NCBI RefSeq assembly: GCF_004117855.1 | Contig: NZ_QWBW01000008.1 | Location: forward strand, 1 to 64,000 | Direction: 5' to 3' | Length of the DNA stretch: 64,000 nucleotides | DNA from: Modicisalibacter coralii | GTDB taxonomy: Bacteria; Pseudomonadota; Gammaproteobacteria; Pseudomonadales; Halomonadaceae | Shown here: piece after piece, positions 1 to 8,145 of the stretch | How positions within the stretch are numbered: the first letter of the stretch is position 1 | Layout of the letters: each line of letters opens with the position of its first letter | Position numbers and translations under genes: made by a program | The notes under the pieces: generated by a model | Database searches by the model: none | Seen by the model: the letters and a program-made list of their open reading frames with translations, nothing else | What the model was told of the DNA's origin: nothing

Positions 1-5
1 ATCAT
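1..5 (-). other. start codon of a gene that runs off the left edge
   Basis: Reading the minus strand, a GGAGAC Shine-Dalgarno-like stretch is followed by ACGTCTC and an ATG at positions 5-3. This suggests that the gene after the ABC ATPase starts here and continues outside the window. The leader closely resembles the one in front of the ABC ATPase start at 841. A permease or binding protein of the same transporter would fit, but no coding sequence is visible to confirm it. Confidence 0.3.
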
Positions 6-25
6 GAGACGTGTCTCCGGTGGGC

Positions 26-841
26 TCAGAACTTGGGCGCCAGGAACTGCTTGAGACGCTCCGAACGCGGATTGCCCAGCACCTCGGCGGGGGGCCCGGC
101 TTCCTCGACGCGCCCCTGGTGCAGGTAGATGACCTGGCTCGAGACGTCGCGGGCGAAGGCCATCTCGTGGGTCACCACGATCATCGTGCGGCCCTCGTCG
201 GCCAGATCGCGCATGACCTTGAGCACGTCGCCGACCAGCTCCGGGTCGAGCGCCGAGGTGGGCTCGTCGAACAGCATCACCTCCGGCTCCATGGCCAGGG
301 CTCGGGCGATCGCCCCGCGCTGCTGCTGGCCGCCGGAGAGCTGGGCGGGGTAGTAGTCGGCGCGCTCGGCCAGGCCGACCCGCTCGAGCAGGTCGCGGGC
401 ATGCGCGAGGGCCTCCTTCTTGGGCTTGCCGAGGACGTGGACGGGGGCCTCGATGACGTTCTCGATCAACGTCATGTGGGCCCACAGGTTGAAGCCCTGG
501 AAGACCATCGCCAGCTTGGCGCGGATGCGCTCGACCTGTTTCCAGTCGGCGGGCTCGCGACCGTGGCGGGTCTCCTTGAAGCGGATCGCCTCGCCGTGGA
601 CGATCAGCTCGCCCTCGTTGGGCATCTCGAGCAGGTTCATGCAGCGCAGGAAGGTGCTCTTGCCGGAGCCGGAGGCCCCGATGAGGGAGATCACGTCGCC
701 CTGGTGGGCCTCGAGGGACAGGCCCTTGAGGACCTCGTTGTCGCCGAAGCGCTTCTTGAGGTTGCGCACGTCGAGCGGCAGGGTCGCGGTCGACGGCGCT
801 CGGGTATCGCGGGGGGGGTCGATGAGTCTGGAAGAGGTCAT
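26..841 (-). CDS. polar amino-acid ABC transporter ATP-binding protein (HisP/GlnQ type)
   Basis: ATPase subunit (271 aa) of an ABC importer of the polar amino acid/opine class, powering uptake from the periplasm. Visible motifs are Walker A GASGSGKS (about residues 55-62), a Q-loop VFQGFNLW (113-120), the signature LSGGQQQR (168-175), Walker B VMLFDEP followed by TSALDP (188-200), and the switch His in VVTHE. The first 20 residues are a nonconserved extension. It is the fourth gene of an apparent operon behind the ggt-like gene and two chrA halves, 42 bp after the second. The permease and binding-protein genes are not in the window and may lie to the left. The substrate cannot be read from the sequence; glutamate or gamma-glutamyl compounds are a guess from context. 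Confidence 0.93.
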   Translation of the reverse strand: MTSSRLIDPPRDTRAPSTATLPLDVRNLKKRFGDNEVLKGLSLEAHQGDVISLIGASGSGKSTFLRCMNLLEMPNEGELIVHGEAIRFKETRHGREPADWKQVERIRAKLAMVFQGFNLWAHMTLIENVIEAPVHVLGKPKKEALAHARDLLERVGLAERADYYPAQLSGGQQQRGAIARALAMEPEVMLFDEPTSALDPELVGDVLKVMRDLADEGRTMIVVTHEMAFARDVSSQVIYLHQGRVEEAGPPAEVLGNPRSERLKQFLAPKF

Positions 842-851
842 GAGACGTCTC
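842..851 (-). repeat. 10-bp palindrome GAGACGTCTC abutting a start codon
   Basis: The palindrome GAGACGTCTC lies directly 5' of the ABC ATPase start codon and includes its Shine-Dalgarno-like GAGA. An almost identical arrangement (GAGAC-GT-GTCTC, positions 6-17) precedes the next start codon at the left edge of the window. This may be a duplicated leader or a translational or operator site; no function is proven. Confidence 0.4.
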
Positions 852-883
852 TCTTGTTCTTGTCTTGTCGGTTCAGGAATCGG

Positions 884-1414
884 TCAGCCGAGGAGCAGCG
901 CTCCGTAGCCAAGCCCGAAACACACGACGAACGCCGGGTGGACCCGGGTCGCCAGCAGAAGGATCCCGGCCACGCCGCCGATGATCGCGGTGTGCAGCAC
1001 GCCGGCCGTTTCCAGCCCCTCGGCGAGGAAGCGCCAGGTCAGAAACGCCATCAGCACCATCACCACCGGGCGTACCCACTGACTCATCGACTTGACCTTG
1101 ATCGAGTCGCGATAGCGGTAGAGGGTCCCCAGTGCCACCAGCATCAGCAGCAGCGAGGGCGCCACGGTGGCGAAGAGCGCGACCAGCGCGCCAGCGACGC
1201 CGGCGACGTCGTAGCCGATGTAGCCGGCCATCTTGGTGGCGATGGGGCTGGGCAGGGCATTGCCCAGGGCCAGGGTCTCGGCGAAGGTCTGGGCGCTCAT
1301 CCAGCCGTAACGGCCCACGACCTCGTTCTCGATCAACGGGATGATCGCCGGGCCGCCGCCGTAGCCGACGATGTTGGGAACGAAGAAGGCGACGAAGAGC
1401 TGCCAGTAGATCAT
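884..1414 (-). CDS. chromate transporter, half-size CHR-domain protein (second of pair)
   Basis: Half-size ChrA-family membrane protein (176 aa) with a single CHR domain, about five or six hydrophobic segments, and family motifs FVPNIVGYGGGPAIIPL near the N-terminus and LGNALPSPIATKMAGYIGY at about residues 50-70. In the short-chain CHR group two half-size proteins are thought to assemble and export chromate by proton antiport. Its ATG overlaps the stop of the preceding half (ATGA), so the two are probably co-translated. Both halves are intact, so this is a natural two-gene form and not a broken full-length chrA. Start chosen from the overlap and the conserved N-terminus. Confidence 0.9.
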   Translation of the reverse strand: MIYWQLFVAFFVPNIVGYGGGPAIIPLIENEVVGRYGWMSAQTFAETLALGNALPSPIATKMAGYIGYDVAGVAGALVALFATVAPSLLLMLVALGTLYRYRDSIKVKSMSQWVRPVVMVLMAFLTWRFLAEGLETAGVLHTAIIGGVAGILLLATRVHPAFVVCFGLGYGALLLG

Positions 1415-1974
1415 GAGCCGGTCTCCTTGGCCGGGGCATGCCGCTCGGGCCGCAACAGGGCGGCGACGAGCAGGGCGCCGATCACCAGCCCGGGGTGGAC
1501 GCCCAGGCCGTAGATCAGCCCACCCGCGACGGCGCCCATGATCACGGTGAGCAGCCAGCCGAGGCCGGCCCGGGCCTTGTTGAAGAAGTCCAGCGTCAGC
1601 TTGGCCATCATCACCATCACCACCGGCACCACGCCTTGCCCCATGCCCTGAACCCAGCGCTGGTCGCCGTGCCGGGCGTAGAGTCCGAGCAGCGCGATCA
1701 TGGCCACCACGACCGGGGCGATCACGGCGATCACCGCGTTGACGGCGCCCAGGGCGCCACCGACCCGGTAGCCGATGTAGCCGGCCATCTTGGTGGCGAT
1801 GGGGCCCGGCAGGGTATTGCCGATCGCCAGCACATCGGCGAAGGCGTCGTCGTCCAGCCAGGCGTGGCGCTTGACCACTTCCTGATGCACCAGCGGAATC
1901 ATCGACGGGCCGCCGCCGAAGCCGAACAGGCCCACGCGCAGGAAGGCGAGGAACAGTTGTCGTTGCGAGGCCAT
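1411..1974 (-). CDS. chromate transporter, half-size CHR-domain protein (first of pair)
   Basis: First half-size ChrA-family permease (187 aa). It begins MASQRQLFLAFLRVGLFGFG and carries the GGGPSMIPLVHQE motif and IGNTLPGPIATKMAGYIGY, typical of CHR domains, with several predicted membrane helices. The start codon lies 2 bp after the stop of the ggt-like gene, and its stop overlaps the next start. Both point to one transcript. In Bacillus subtilis the homologous pair YwrA/YwrB provides chromate efflux and sits with the ggt-like gene ywrD (established knowledge). The same association appears here. Confidence 0.9.
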   Translation of the reverse strand: MASQRQLFLAFLRVGLFGFGGGPSMIPLVHQEVVKRHAWLDDDAFADVLAIGNTLPGPIATKMAGYIGYRVGGALGAVNAVIAVIAPVVVAMIALLGLYARHGDQRWVQGMGQGVVPVVMVMMAKLTLDFFNKARAGLGWLLTVIMGAVAGGLIYGLGVHPGLVIGALLVAALLRPERHAPAKETGS

Positions 1975-1976
1975 GC

Positions 1977-3611
1977 TCACCACACCGCGATGCTGGCATC
2001 GGTGCGCGGTTCGGTGCCGCCGCAGTAGATGCCGGTGTCGGGATCGCGGATGATCACCTGGCCGCGACCGAATTCGCGGTTGTCGTGTTCGACACGCATG
2101 TCGTGACCGCGCTCGGCCATGTCGCGCACCAGGTGGGCCGGGAAATGGTGCTCGACGCCGATGCGCTTGCCGCCCATCCACTGCCAGCGCGGCGCGTCGA
2201 GGGCCGCCTGCGGGTTGAGGCCGAAGTCGACCAGATTGGTCACCACCTGGACGTGGCCCTGGGGCTGCATGAACCCGCCCATCACCCCGAACGGGCCCAG
2301 CGGCATGCCGTCGGCCCGAGTCAGGAAGCCCGGGATGATGGTATGGAAGGTCTTCTTGCCCGGTGCCAGCACGTTGTCATGGGTAGGGTCGAGGCTGAAG
2401 TTGTGCCCGCGATTCTGCAGGGCGATCCCGGTACCCGGCACCACCACGCCGGAGCCGAAGCCGTGATAGTTGCTCTGGATGAACGACACCATGTTGCCGT
2501 CATCGTCGGCGGTGGCCAGATAGACGGTGCCGCCGGCCTGCGGCTGGCCGGGGCTGGGATCCAGCGCCCGTTCGCCGATCAGTGCGCGCCGCTCGCGAGT
2601 GTAGGCGTCGCTCAGCAGGGCGGCGACGTCGTGGGTCATGTGATCGGGCTGGGTGATATGGGTCTGGCCATCGACGAAGGCCAGCTTCATGGCCTCGAGC
2701 TGACGATGCAGCGTTCCCGGGTCGTCGCGCCCGACCGGCTCGAAGCCTTCCAGGATGCGCAGGGCCATCAGGGCCACCAGCCCTTGCCCGTTGGGGGGGA
2801 TCTCCCAGACATCCACGCCCCGGTAGCGGGCGGCGATGGGCGCGACCCATTCCGGCGCGTAGCCGGCCAGGTCGGTGGCGCGCAGATAACCGCCGGTGTC
2901 CCGTGAAAAGGCGTCGATGCGCTCGGCCAGTTCCCCGCGATAGAAGCTCTCGGCGCGGGTCTCGGCGATCGCTTCCAGGGTCCGCGCCTGATCCTCGCAG
3001 CGGTACCACTGCCCCGGTGCGGGCACCCGACCGTCGGGCAGGAAGGTCTCGAACCAGGGGGCGAGTTCGGGAAGGTCCTGGTAGCGGCGCAACTGGGCCT
3101 CTTCGAGCTGCCACAGGCCGGCGATGATCGGCGATACGGGGAAGCCGTCGCGGGCCAGGCGGATCGCCGGTTGCAGCAGGGTGGCGAAATCCAGCTTGCC
3201 GAAGCGGCGGGACAGTTCGGCCCAGGCGGCGGGGGTCCCCGGTACCGTGACCGGCGTCCAGCCGCACAGCGGCATTTCGGCATGGCCGGCCGCCGTCACC
3301 GCCTCGCGGGTCAGTGCCTGGGGTGCCGTGCCACTGGCGTTGAGGCCGTGAAGCTTGCCCTTGCCGCGGTCGTCGTCGGCGATCCAGACCAGCGCAAAGG
3401 CATCGCCGCCGATACCGCAGCCGGTCGGCTCGACCACCGTCAATGCCGCGGCGGTGGCGATGGCGGCATCCACGGCGTTGCCGCCCTGGGCGAGGATGTC
3501 ACGGCCGATCTGGCTGGCCTGGGGCTGGGAGGCGGCGACCATGCCGTGGCGGGCGTAGGTGACACTGCGCTGCGAAGGGTAGGGCGTGGCGGGGGAAAAG
3601 GGCGTCAGCAT
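1977..3611 (-). CDS. gamma-glutamyltransferase family protein (YwrD-like, no signal peptide)
   Basis: Member of the Ntn-hydrolase gamma-glutamyltranspeptidase family (544 aa), which cleaves or transfers gamma-glutamyl groups after self-processing into two chains. The expected processing site and nucleophile is Thr362 in QAGGTVYLATADDDGNMVS. The C-terminal chain also shows SNYHGFGSGVVVPGTGI and NRGHNFSLD. Unlike periplasmic GGT, no signal peptide is visible (it begins MLTPFSPATPYPSQRS), so a cytosolic location is inferred. It heads the operon with two chrA halves and an ABC ATPase, divergent from a GntR/FCD regulator. The true substrate is unknown; a cephalosporin-acylase-like or glutathione-conjugate activity is possible. 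Confidence 0.9.
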   Translation of the reverse strand: MLTPFSPATPYPSQRSVTYARHGMVAASQPQASQIGRDILAQGGNAVDAAIATAAALTVVEPTGCGIGGDAFALVWIADDDRGKGKLHGLNASGTAPQALTREAVTAAGHAEMPLCGWTPVTVPGTPAAWAELSRRFGKLDFATLLQPAIRLARDGFPVSPIIAGLWQLEEAQLRRYQDLPELAPWFETFLPDGRVPAPGQWYRCEDQARTLEAIAETRAESFYRGELAERIDAFSRDTGGYLRATDLAGYAPEWVAPIAARYRGVDVWEIPPNGQGLVALMALRILEGFEPVGRDDPGTLHRQLEAMKLAFVDGQTHITQPDHMTHDVAALLSDAYTRERRALIGERALDPSPGQPQAGGTVYLATADDDGNMVSFIQSNYHGFGSGVVVPGTGIALQNRGHNFSLDPTHDNVLAPGKKTFHTIIPGFLTRADGMPLGPFGVMGGFMQPQGHVQVVTNLVDFGLNPQAALDAPRWQWMGGKRIGVEHHFPAHLVRDMAERGHDMRVEHDNREFGRGQVIIRDPDTGIYCGGTEPRTDASIAVW

Positions 3612-3751
3612 GCCGTCTCCAATCGATTGTTGTGGTATAAATCGTTATTGGTGAATAAAATCGATTTTCTGGGAATGACTATGACCCGTGACTGGGATAA
3701 CGTCAACAGCCACGCTTTGCCTCATCACAACCGATCAACGGGAGGGGCCCC
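3612..3751. promoter_or_regulatory. divergent control region with paired AATCGATT palindromes
   Basis: The gap between the ggt-like gene and the GntR gene is locally AT-rich. It holds two copies of the palindrome AATCGATT, at 3621-3628 and 3659-3666; the second is nested in AAAATCGATTTT (3657-3668). They are 38 bp apart centre to centre and flank TGGTATAAATCGTTATTGG. Paired palindromes in a divergent gap beside a GntR gene make a plausible operator, but binding is inferred only. Confidence 0.4.
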
Positions 3752-4405
3752 ATGACCACCTCGCCCACCGCCGGCGTCACGGCGTCCAGCCAGGTCTTCG
3801 AGGCGCTCAAGCAGGATCTGATCCGGGGTCGCTTCGTGGCCGGCGAAAAGCTGGCCATCAGCGCGCTGAAGACGCATTACGGGGTCGGCCTGAGCCCCCT
3901 GCGCGAAGCGCTCAATCGCCTGGCGGCCTATGGATTGCTCGAACAGGTCAATCAGCGCGGCTTCCGGGTACCGGCCATGCATGGGGAGGAACTCGACGAC
4001 ATCGCCAGGCTGCGCCGGCAGCTGGAGTGCATGGCCCTGACCCAGGCGTTCCAGAACGGCGATTCCGAGTGGGAGTCGCAGTTGCTGGCGGCACACCATC
4101 GCCTGAAGCGTGCCGATGAGCAGCCACAGCGCGTCGAGGAGTGGGAGCAGGCGCACCTGCGTTTCCATCGCGCGCTGCTCGCCGCCTGCGGTTCGGCCTG
4201 GCTGCTGCGTTTCGTCGAACAACTGCACGATCAGTTCGATCGCTACCGGCGCATGGCCCCGGACAATCCGGGGGTGCGTGCCAGGCTGGACCGACAGCAC
4301 GGCGAGCTGGTGGACCTGGCGTTGGCGCGCGACACGCATGACGCGCGGGCGTTGCTCGACGAGCATATTCGCCTGTCCTACGAGGTGGCGCGCGACGGCC
4401 TATAG
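3752..4405 (+). CDS. GntR family transcriptional regulator, FadR/FCD type
   Basis: DNA-binding repressor or activator (217 aa). Residues about 13-75 form a GntR winged helix (VFEALKQDLIRGRFVAGEKL, then LSPLREALNRLAAYGLLEQ). Residues about 85-210 are an all-helical FCD ligand domain with AHLRFHRALLAACGS and a late HGELVDLALARDTHDARALLDEHI, which carry the His residues that bind metal in this class. A GGGAGGGG stretch precedes the ATG. It is divergent from the ggt-like/chrA operon and is the most likely regulator of it. The inducer is unknown; CsiR/GlaR-like proteins of this size sense organic acids. Confidence 0.9.
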   Translation: MTTSPTAGVTASSQVFEALKQDLIRGRFVAGEKLAISALKTHYGVGLSPLREALNRLAAYGLLEQVNQRGFRVPAMHGEELDDIARLRRQLECMALTQAFQNGDSEWESQLLAAHHRLKRADEQPQRVEEWEQAHLRFHRALLAACGSAWLLRFVEQLHDQFDRYRRMAPDNPGVRARLDRQHGELVDLALARDTHDARALLDEHIRLSYEVARDGL

Positions 4406-4437
4406 TAGAGACGAGCCCCGCCGCGGAGACCCCCGCC

Positions 4438-4812
4438 ATGCACAAGAGTCGACTGGCCTGTCTGGTGATCGATAGCCGGACCGAGGCCCTGATGGAAGCC
4501 GCCTATTTCTGGGGGCAGGCCCTAGGTTACGAGATCGCCGAGACCGACGGGCGTTACGTGTGTCTGCAAACGCCGGCCGACCAGCCGCAGGTGCTGCTGC
4601 AGCGGGTCGATCATCCCAGTCGCGTGCATCTGGACATCGAGACCGACGATATCGACGCCGAGGTGGCGAGAATGGAGGGGCTCGGCGCCCGGGTCGTCGA
4701 GCGCCTGGCCGAATGGGTGGTGATGCAGGCGCCGAGCGGTCAGCGCTTCTGCATCGTCGAACCGCAGCGCGCGGACTTCGCCGACGCCGACAACGTCAAC
4801 GTGTGGCGCTGA
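4438..4812 (+). CDS. VOC-superfamily (glyoxalase-like) protein
   Basis: Small protein (124 aa) with the vicinal-oxygen-chelate fold pattern: an N-terminal strand LACLVIDSR, helix EAAYFWGQALGYEI, the mid-domain HLDIETDDIDAEVARMEGLGA and C-terminal MQAPSGQRFCIVEP. These are typical of the glyoxalase_6-like subgroup. It follows the GntR gene by 32 bp on the same strand and may be cotranscribed. The substrate is not predictable; such proteins range from glyoxalases to antibiotic-binding proteins. Confidence 0.8.
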   Translation: MHKSRLACLVIDSRTEALMEAAYFWGQALGYEIAETDGRYVCLQTPADQPQVLLQRVDHPSRVHLDIETDDIDAEVARMEGLGARVVERLAEWVVMQAPSGQRFCIVEPQRADFADADNVNVWR

Positions 4813-4824
4813 CGAGACGCCGGT

Positions 4825-6111
4825 TCACTCCCCGGAGGGCGAGCTGCGCCGACGACCGCGTCCGCCCCGGCGGCGGCGCGGCTTGGCACTGGCCCCGTCT
4901 TCCTTGCGCTCGCCGGTCGGGCGACGACGCGGTTCACCGCCGTTGCCACGCCGCTCGGGCGCGGGGGAACTCACCGCCTGACCGGGTTCGAAGCCGGCGA
5001 TCGGCGTGCGCTTCAGGGTCTGCTTGATCAGGCGCTCGATGCCGGCGAGTTCCTTGGATTCCTCATGGCACACCAGCGAGACGGCCTGGCCGCTGGCACC
5101 GGCCCGGCCGGTGCGGCCGATGCGGTGGACGTAGTCCTCGGCGACATTGGGCAGTTCGAAGTTGACCACCTGCGGCAACTGGTCGATGTCCAGTCCGCGC
5201 GCCGCGATGTCGGTGGCCACCAGCACGCGGATCTCGCCGGACTTGAAGCCGCCCAGCGCCTTGGTGCGGGCGTTCTGGCTCTTGTTGCCGTGAATCGCCG
5301 CGGCCTCGATGCCTTCGCCTTCCAGATAGCGGGTGAGCTTGTTGGCGCCGTGCTTGGTGCGGGTGAAGACCAGCACCTGGTGCCACTCGTGCTCGTGGAT
5401 CAGGTGACTGAGCAGCGCGGGCTTGCGCGGCTTGTCCACCGGACAGACCCACTGGGCCACCGTGGTCGCGGCGGTGTTGCGCGGGGTGACCGAGACTTCC
5501 AGGGGATCCTCGACCAGGCCCTTGGCAAGCCGGCGGATCTCGTCGGAGAAGGTCGCCGAGAACATCAGGGTCTGACGCTTGGCCGGCAGCACCTTGAGAA
5601 TCCGGCGGATATCGTGGATGAAGCCCATGTCGAGCATGCGATCGGCCTCGTCGAGGATCAGCACCTCGAGCGAGTCGAAGGAGACCGCCTTCTGGCCGTG
5701 CAGGTCGAGCAGCCGACCGGGGGTGGCGACCAGCACGTCGACACCGCGCTTGAGGGCGGCGATCTGCGGATTGATCTTGACGCCACCGAAGACCACCGTG
5801 CTGGTCATCGGCAGGTGCTTGCCGTAGGTGGCCACGCTCTCGCCGACCTGGGCGGCCAGTTCGCGGGTCGGCGCGAGCACCAGGGCGCGCACCTGGCCGG
5901 GACGCGGGCGCGGGCCCTCCTTGAGCCGCTCGAGCAGCGGCAGGGTGAAGCCGGCGGTCTTGCCGGTGCCGGTCTGGGCGGCGGCCATCACGTCGCGCCC
6001 TTCGAGGACGGCGGGGATCGCCTGGGACTGGATCGGCGAAGGGGTGTCGTAGCCTTGTTCGGCCACGGCTTTCAGAAGTGGGGCGGACAGCCCCAGGGAA
6101 GCAAAGCTCAT
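4825..6111 (-). CDS. rhlE: DEAD-box ATP-dependent RNA helicase RhlE
   Basis: RNA helicase (428 aa) that remodels ribosome assembly intermediates and mRNA in the cytoplasm. Motifs in order: Q motif [26 protein letters not shown], Walker A AQTGTGKT (45-52), PTREL, DEAD box [13 protein letters not shown] (154-157 for DEAD), SAT (185-187), and HRIGRTGR (329-336). The last 60 residues are a basic, low-complexity Arg/Gly tail, as in RhlE proteins, probably for RNA binding. Its 3' end converges with the VOC gene only 12 bp away. Confidence 0.95.
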   Translation of the reverse strand: MSFASLGLSAPLLKAVAEQGYDTPSPIQSQAIPAVLEGRDVMAAAQTGTGKTAGFTLPLLERLKEGPRPRPGQVRALVLAPTRELAAQVGESVATYGKHLPMTSTVVFGGVKINPQIAALKRGVDVLVATPGRLLDLHGQKAVSFDSLEVLILDEADRMLDMGFIHDIRRILKVLPAKRQTLMFSATFSDEIRRLAKGLVEDPLEVSVTPRNTAATTVAQWVCPVDKPRKPALLSHLIHEHEWHQVLVFTRTKHGANKLTRYLEGEGIEAAAIHGNKSQNARTKALGGFKSGEIRVLVATDIAARGLDIDQLPQVVNFELPNVAEDYVHRIGRTGRAGASGQAVSLVCHEESKELAGIERLIKQTLKRTPIAGFEPGQAVSSPAPERRGNGGEPRRRPTGERKEDGASAKPRRRRGGRGRRRSSPSGE

Positions 6112-6200
6112 GGAATCTCTCGGTAGCTGCAGGATGGGGCCGTCGCGAACGCGCCGGCGGGGCAGCGGGCCTGCAGCTTAACGGATAAGTCGTGCCACGG

Positions 6201-6824
6201 CTAGCGAGGGAGAGCGCCGCTCAGTATGTCGACCTCGTCGGCGGAGCAGCGTGCGTCGTCCCGCAGCCCTCGGCGCACCGCCTCGCGGGTCGCCGGGGGC
6301 TTGTTCTGGCTGGCCTTGTGCTTGCCCACCAGGCGCTCGACGCTGAGTTCCACGCCGACGATCGCCCGGCACAGGCCGTCGAGGTAATCCGCCGGCGCCT
6401 CGGCGAGCGACCAGGGCCTCTCGCGCCCCTGCTCGAAACGTCTCGTCAGGGCATCGACGCACTGCATGAGCCAGTCGCGATCCTCGATGAAACGCAGCCG
6501 ACCGTGGGCGTGAACGACGAGATAGTTCCAGGTCGGTACCACCCGCCCATGGGCGCGCTTTTCGGGATACCACCCGGGGGAGACGTAGGCCTGCGGGCCG
6601 TGGAAGATCGCCAGGGCATCGCGCTCGCCGCCCTGCCACAGCGGGTTGGCCCGGGCGATATGGCCATAGAGCACGTCGCCCGTCGTCGCCTGGCGCAACA
6701 GTGGCAGGTGCTCGGCGCTGGGGCCAGCGTCGCCGACGCTGATCAGGCTGGCAAAGGGATGGCTATCGATCGTCGCGTGCAGGGCGCTCGCGTCGTCGAG
6801 GGCGAAAGGGCGAGGGCGGTACAT
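6201..6824 (-). CDS. FMN-binding negative transcriptional regulator, PaiB family
   Basis: PaiB-family protein (207 aa) with a split-barrel flavin-binding fold. It shows the family N-terminus MYRPRPFALDD, SAEHLPLL (about 36-43), LYGHIARANPLW (52-63), and the conserved GWYPEKRAHGRVVPTWNY (84-101). In Bacillus PaiB acts with the acetyltransferase PaiA in protease and sporulation control. Here it lies 4 bp downstream of a GNAT acetyltransferase gene, which itself overlaps another, an arrangement reminiscent of paiAB. Direct DNA binding by these proteins is not well established, so the role is open. Confidence 0.9.
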   Translation of the reverse strand: MYRPRPFALDDASALHATIDSHPFASLISVGDAGPSAEHLPLLRQATTGDVLYGHIARANPLWQGGERDALAIFHGPQAYVSPGWYPEKRAHGRVVPTWNYLVVHAHGRLRFIEDRDWLMQCVDALTRRFEQGRERPWSLAEAPADYLDGLCRAIVGVELSVERLVGKHKASQNKPPATREAVRRGLRDDARCSADEVDILSGALPR

Positions 6825-6828
6825 GGCG

Positions 6829-7581
6829 TCACGGTCTCCGGTCGGTCGCTGAAGCAGCGGTGATGAAGGTCGCCAGGGACCGGCGCTGGCGACCCTCGGC
6901 GTCGAAGTTGTCGCAAGCGAGCCATTTCCTGAAGGCGCGCTCGATGGTCGGCCACTCGCCGTCGAGCAGCGCGTACCAGGCGGTATCGCGATTGTGCCCC
7001 TGGACCACGCGGTGCTGACGGAACACGCCTTCGAAACCCAAGCCCAGCCGCTCGGCGGCGCGGCGCGAGGGCGCGTTCAGGGCATCGCATTTCCACTCCA
7101 GGCGCCGGTAGCCCAGCGCGAAGGCCTCGCGCATCAGCAGGTAGAAGGCCTCGCTGGCGAGCGTGGTGCGTGACAGTCGCGACGAGAAACTCACATGACC
7201 GATCTCGATCGAGCCGTGCTCGGGAACGATGTTGAGCCAAGCCAGCGTGCCCAGTGCCTCGCCGGTGGCGATGTCGACGACGGCCAGGAAGCGCGGGTCG
7301 CGCTGGGTACTCTGGTGCTCGAGCCAGTCGTGGCAGCCGGCCTCGTCGGCGAAGGGGCGGCCGCCGAGGTAGGTCCAGCGCGCGGCGCCGTCGGTGTCGC
7401 CCGGACGGTCGGGATCCGCGCGGGACCAGGCGCGCCACAGCGCCGGGGCATGACGTGCGGCGTCGAGCGGCTCGACGCGCGCGGTGCGGCCGTGCAGCAC
7501 GGTGTCTCCGGGTACGCAGGGCGGTCGCCACTCCGCCACGATGGGGCCCACCGGCTGGCCGAAGGCGTTGGTCGCGGTCAC
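6829..7581 (-). CDS. GNAT family N-acetyltransferase (RimJ/RimL type)
   Basis: Acetyl-CoA-dependent acetyltransferase (250 aa) of the RimJ/RimL/YnaD type. It has an N-terminal extension of about 30 residues (VGPIVAEWRPPCVPGDTVLHGRTA), then the GNAT core: FLAVVDIATGEALGTLAW, IEIGHVSFSSRL and the acetyl-CoA helix region TLASEAFYLLMREAFALGYRRLEWKCDALNAPSRRAAERLGLGFEG. Substrates of such proteins include ribosomal proteins, spermidine and small amines; none can be assigned here. It overlaps the upstream GNAT gene by 4 bp and precedes paiB by 4 bp. Confidence 0.9.
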   Translation of the reverse strand: MTATNAFGQPVGPIVAEWRPPCVPGDTVLHGRTARVEPLDAARHAPALWRAWSRADPDRPGDTDGAARWTYLGGRPFADEAGCHDWLEHQSTQRDPRFLAVVDIATGEALGTLAWLNIVPEHGSIEIGHVSFSSRLSRTTLASEAFYLLMREAFALGYRRLEWKCDALNAPSRRAAERLGLGFEGVFRQHRVVQGHNRDTAWYALLDGEWPTIERAFRKWLACDNFDAEGRQRRSLATFITAASATDRRP

Positions 7582-8051
7582 TGCGCGGCCTCCCCGGCGC
7601 GCGGCGCGAGTGCCAGCCGATAGCCGAAGAAGTCGTCGTTGCGCTGCCAGCCCAGGGACTCGTAGAGCGCCTGGGCGGCGTGATTGTCGACCTGGGTGCT
7701 GAGCGTCAATTGCGGAACGCCGTGGTCGCCGGCGAGTGCGGCCGCGGCCTGCATCAGTGCCCGCCCCACGCCCTGGCCGCGCGCCTCGGGGGCGACGAAC
7801 AGGTCGTTGAGCAGCCAGCGCGGGGCCAGCCCCACCGTCGACAGCAGCGGATAGAGCTGAACGAAGCCGACGAGCCGTCCGGCCGCACTCTCGGCGACGC
7901 GTAGATGGGCGTCGCCGAGGCCCAGGCGTTGTATCAGGAAGTCGCGCGCGGCGTCGATGTCGCCGGGCTGGCCGTAGAAGCGGCGGTAGCCATCGAGCAA
8001 CTGGCTCAACGGGGCGAGATCGTCGATCGTGGCAGGGCGGATGGTGGGCAT
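7578..8051 (-). CDS. GNAT family N-acetyltransferase
   Basis: Compact GNAT enzyme (157 aa). It begins MPTIRPATIDDLAPLSQLLD and contains the acetyl-CoA-binding loop LFVAPEARGQGVGRALMQAA (the R/Q-x-x-G-x-G/A motif) followed by AQALYESLGWQRND and a GYRLAL end. It is the first gene of a three-gene minus-strand unit (GNAT, GNAT, PaiB-like) and is transcribed divergently from a MocR regulator. That arrangement often means the regulator controls it. Substrate unknown. Confidence 0.9.
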   Translation of the reverse strand: MPTIRPATIDDLAPLSQLLDGYRRFYGQPGDIDAARDFLIQRLGLGDAHLRVAESAAGRLVGFVQLYPLLSTVGLAPRWLLNDLFVAPEARGQGVGRALMQAAAALAGDHGVPQLTLSTQVDNHAAQALYESLGWQRNDDFFGYRLALAPRAGEAAQ

Positions 8052-8115
8052 GAGAATGAACTCCGTGACGGGGGACTCGCTCGATTGTGCAAGCGAAGTG
8101 GTGTCAAACTAAGAG

Positions 8116-8145
8116 CCAGTTCATGGCGATTTGGGGGAACCAGTT
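8116..8145. promoter_or_regulatory. candidate MocR operator: direct repeat CCAGTT
   Basis: CCAGTT occurs at 8116-8121 (in GAGCCAGTT) and again at 8140-8145 (in GAACCAGTT), 24 bp apart in the same orientation, inside the 93-bp gap between the GNAT gene and the MocR gene. GabR/PdxR-type regulators bind direct repeats in such gaps (family knowledge). The second copy overlaps the proposed start of the MocR gene, which would suit autorepression. This is inference from position and pattern. Confidence 0.4.

Noticed and set aside
11-1513. Long plus-strand open frame (500 codons) opposite the ABC and chrA genes
   Set aside because: His/Gln/Gly-rich low-complexity translation, typical of an antisense shadow in high-G+C DNA; no domain.
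884-1974. A single chrA gene broken by a frameshift
   Set aside because: Both halves have complete CHR motifs, their own N-termini and a clean ATGA overlap, as in known two-gene CHR systems.
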